DNA from: Anaerolineae bacterium
GTDB taxonomy: Bacteria > Chloroflexota > Anaerolineae > Aggregatilineales > Aggregatilineaceae
NCBI GenBank assembly: GCA_016929355.1
Contig: JAFGJA010000149.1
Location: forward strand, 1-6,878
Reading direction: 5' to 3'
DNA length: 6,878 nucleotides
Shown: piece by piece, positions 5,489 through 6,878 of the stretch
How the letters are laid out: every line of letters starts with the position of its first letter
How positions within the stretch are numbered: the stretch's first letter is position 1
Program-made: the position numbers and the translations under genes
The notes under the pieces: model-generated
Databases searched by the model: none
The model's input: the letters and a program-made list of their open reading frames with translations, nothing else
Told to the model about the DNA's origin: nothing

Positions 5489-6619
5489 ACGGATCGTCAC
5501 GCGCACGAACAGCGAGCCGACATTATCCGTAAAGATGTCATCATTCGCCCCTAACCACAGTTCGCCACTCGCCGGGCTGGTAAATCGTGCTGAACGGCCA
5601 ATGTAAACCGGCGCGCTTTGCCCAACCCCACCGACCAGACTCATGATGCGGGACCCCGGCACAGGAAATGTCGATTTGTTCGGCACTTGCGGATCACCTT
5701 CCGGCCCGACAAACGGCCAGGTGGGGAGCGGTCCCGCTCGCCAGGAACCATCCAGAAATTCGATTTCGATAGTTTGCCCGCGCGTGACATAAATGCCCGT
5801 CATATTCCGGCCTTGACCGCCTCTCAGCGTGCAGTCGAACACATCCCCGGCGGCGGCATGGGTTACGCTTGATGTATTGCCGCGAAGCCACTGTTCATAG
5901 GTGCGGATGGGCGCTAACAGCCGGTTCACGCGGTCAAACTCGGTGATCCAGCCGGTTTTGCCCTGCATGGTGCGCAGCTTCCACCATACCGCTCCATCTG
6001 TGCCGGTGGCTCTATCGAGGACTTCCATCACCGTGTAAAGGGGCACGTCCGCCGTAACCGATGACGTGGCGCTGGCTTGTTGGTGGAGTTGTAGTCCGAA
6101 ATAGGCGAAGACCAGCCCGTCAAGCTGTGGGCCGCCCTGATAGGCGAGATCGGGCACATCATCAAAATACATGCTTTGCATCCCCTCGGCGCGGCTCATC
6201 GCGGCGTAATTCGGGCTGTATGCGCCATGAATGATGAAGTTCATGCCCAATAACCATGTTTCTTCGCCATCCCCATCTGCCATCCACCCGCATGTGCCCT
6301 GGTAACACACCTGCCACCAGCGATACTCATCGTTGATGACCGGGCCGTCTTTCACATCAAGTTCTGCTTTGTAGGCAGCTTTGCCGCGAATCGAACCGGT
6401 AGCGCTGGGTTCTGAACGTATGTTGAGGCTGTCCGTCATCACATAAGCATGATGCCCCACGTCAAAATTAATGGGCGCGACGTAACTCGGAATATCCGTC
6501 AGATCGGTATTTCGCGCGGCGGCGAATCCCGCTCCCACCATCAGCGTTGTTGTTACGAATACGAGCGCGATCACGGTTACGATCACGCGGCGTATGTATC
6601 CCCACAGTTTTATAGTCAT
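5486..6619 (-). CDS. Exported protein with two SH3-like domains and a PA-IL (LecA)-like lectin domain
   Basis: The 377-residue product has a basic N-terminus and a hydrophobic segment at about 12-35 ending GFAAA, so it is a secreted or N-terminally anchored protein. A first bacterial SH3-like domain spans about 58-125, with SLNIRSEPS and RWWQVCYQGTCGWM; C105 and C110 could form a disulfide. A second, more divergent one spans about 168-232 (LQLHQQASATSSV, VWWKLRTMQGKTGWI). The last 117 residues (261-377) match the pattern of the PA-IL/LecA galactose-lectin fold: TGIYVTRGQTIEI, GSW (W293), GPEGDP at 305-310, PVYIG, and LGAND....DNVGSLFV (D360, T364, D365, N366). LecA uses equivalent Asp, Thr and Asn residues to hold calcium; here that loop is about two residues shorter, so calcium and sugar binding are uncertain. 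GAGGAA eight bases before the ATG supports the start. Likely role: binding cell-wall or glycan surfaces. The SH3 and lectin calls are from sequence pattern only. Confidence 0.82.
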   Translation of the reverse strand: MTIKLWGYIRRVIVTVIALVFVTTTLMVGAGFAAARNTDLTDIPSYVAPINFDVGHHAYVMTDSLNIRSEPSATGSIRGKAAYKAELDVKDGPVINDEYRWWQVCYQGTCGWMADGDGEETWLLGMNFIIHGAYSPNYAAMSRAEGMQSMYFDDVPDLAYQGGPQLDGLVFAYFGLQLHQQASATSSVTADVPLYTVMEVLDRATGTDGAVWWKLRTMQGKTGWITEFDRVNRLLAPIRTYEQWLRGNTSSVTHAAAGDVFDCTLRGGQGRNMTGIYVTRGQTIEIEFLDGSWRAGPLPTWPFVGPEGDPQVPNKSTFPVPGSRIMSLVGGVGQSAPVYIGRSARFTSPASGELWLGANDDIFTDNVGSLFVRVTIR

Positions 6620-6656
6620 CCCAATATTTCCTCAATTGATTGATTACAATAGCGTC

Positions 6657-6687
6657 ATTATACACGCAAACTACTTTTGCGTGTCAC
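6657..6687 (-). promoter_or_regulatory. Promoter of the SH3/lectin gene
   Basis: On the minus strand a perfect TATAAT (6657-6662) lies 38 bases from the ATG. GTGACA (6682-6687), five of six matches to TTGACA, lies 19 bases upstream of it; the spacing is slightly long. The -35 box falls inside the end of the upstream gene, so the lectin gene can be transcribed separately even if read-through also occurs. Confidence 0.5.
6662..6684. promoter_or_regulatory. Perfect 9-base inverted repeat within the promoter and over the upstream stop codon
   Basis: ACACGCAAA (6662-6670) and TTTGCGTGT (6676-6684) are perfect inverted copies with a 5-base centre. The repeat fills the spacer between the -35 and -10 boxes of the SH3/lectin gene, and its centre contains the TAG stop of the upstream gene (6671-6673). 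It could be an operator for a dimeric regulator, or a hairpin at the end of the upstream message; no U-tract follows on either strand. Confidence 0.55.
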
Positions 6688-6878
6688 CCGTAATATATGC
6701 CCCAATCATCGCCGCCACCAACTGATTGCCCGTGTTGTTCCAATGCACGTCTGCGAAATTATACTGAATCTGGCCCTCGATCATGGTGCGTTCCCAGAGG
6801 GCGCTGCTCAGATTGAGCAGTTCGATCCGGTTTGCGGCAGCGAATTCTTCCATCAATTGCATTTGATCGGCGTGATGC
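6671..6878 (-). CDS. SGNH/GDSL-type hydrolase or acyltransferase-like protein, C-terminal part only
   Basis: The frame is open to the window edge, so the start lies outside; the ATG at 6862 is internal because the codons before it (HHADQ) continue the protein. About 68 C-terminal residues are visible. They contain EFAAANRIELLNLSSAL, typical of the strand-helix before the active site, and DVHWNNTGNQLVA (D at 6749-6751, H at 6743-6745), which fits the SGNH block V pattern D-x-x-H followed by N and G, where Asp and His complete the Ser-His-Asp triad. The Ser and Gly/Asn blocks would lie outside the window. Proteins with this ending include GDSL esterases and the AlgX/AlgJ-like O-acetyltransferases of exopolysaccharide systems; I cannot choose between them. 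The gap to the SH3/lectin gene is 51 bases on the same strand, so the two may be co-transcribed. Confidence 0.7.
   Translation of the reverse strand, partial: HHADQMQLMEEFAAANRIELLNLSSALWERTMIEGQIQYNFADVHWNNTGNQLVAAMIGAYITGDTQK

Noticed and set aside
5323..5532. Small plus-strand reading frame in the convergent gap
   Set aside because: It is made of the palindromic element and the antisense end of the lectin gene, so its peptide reflects repeat sequence.
6632..6639. TCAATTGA and repeated TTGAT near the lectin gene leader as an operator
   Set aside because: The palindrome is only eight bases, AT-rich and likely by chance; the longer repeat at 6662-6684 is the better candidate.
1..6878. A new defence or mobile system
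   Set aside because: No nuclease, ATPase, reverse transcriptase, integrase or toxin-antitoxin pattern is visible in any frame; the genes fit surface polysaccharide, tRNA amidation, aldolase and envelope roles.

Overview
The window looks like chromosomal DNA of a GC-rich bacterium, most probably an uncultured member of the Chloroflexota (class Anaerolineae or a relative). This is an inference. It rests on the mix of a GatA-type amidase, FemAB/GNAT-like exopolysaccharide acetyltransferase, secreted SH3 proteins with lectin-like tails, and intergenic palindromes of the GTAGGGGCGA type. I could not test it by database search. Six protein-coding genes are well supported and a seventh lies partly outside the window. 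There are no RNA genes, CRISPR arrays or transposase genes, and no gene-free stretch over 300 bases.

Positions 1-2788 (+ strand) hold three closely spaced genes: the 3' part of a family 2 glycosyltransferase with a TPR-like tail, a NodB-type polysaccharide deacetylase, and a large GNAT/FemAB-like N-acyltransferase. The gaps are 37 and 24 bases, the first filled by a strong palindrome. Together they look like the end of an operon that builds and decorates a cell-surface polysaccharide.

Positions 2789-5272 (+ strand) hold two metabolic genes. gatA encodes the glutaminase subunit of the tRNA amidotransferase; it has its own extended -10 promoter and clear ribosome binding site and lacks gatC/gatB next to it. 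The second gene encodes an HpcH/HpaI-family aldolase with all four expected catalytic or metal-site residues. Between them lies a 144-base inverted-repeat element with CACAGAG-type arms, which forms the leader of the aldolase gene.

Positions 5273-5485 lie between convergent genes and are almost wholly a nested inverted-repeat element containing two back-to-back palindromes. It probably ends transcription from both sides.

Positions 5486-6878 (- strand) hold a secreted or membrane-anchored protein with two SH3-like domains and a C-terminal domain resembling PA-IL (LecA) galactose lectins. Upstream of it is the 3' end of an SGNH-hydrolase-like gene that runs off the window. The lectin-type gene has a TATAAT promoter, with a perfect 9-base inverted repeat between the -35 and -10 elements that also covers the stop codon of the upstream gene. 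Both products probably act at or outside the cell envelope.

I did not find a convincing new multi-gene system. The most unusual items are the SH3-SH3-lectin protein, the nested palindromic element, and the palindrome inside the minus-strand promoter.
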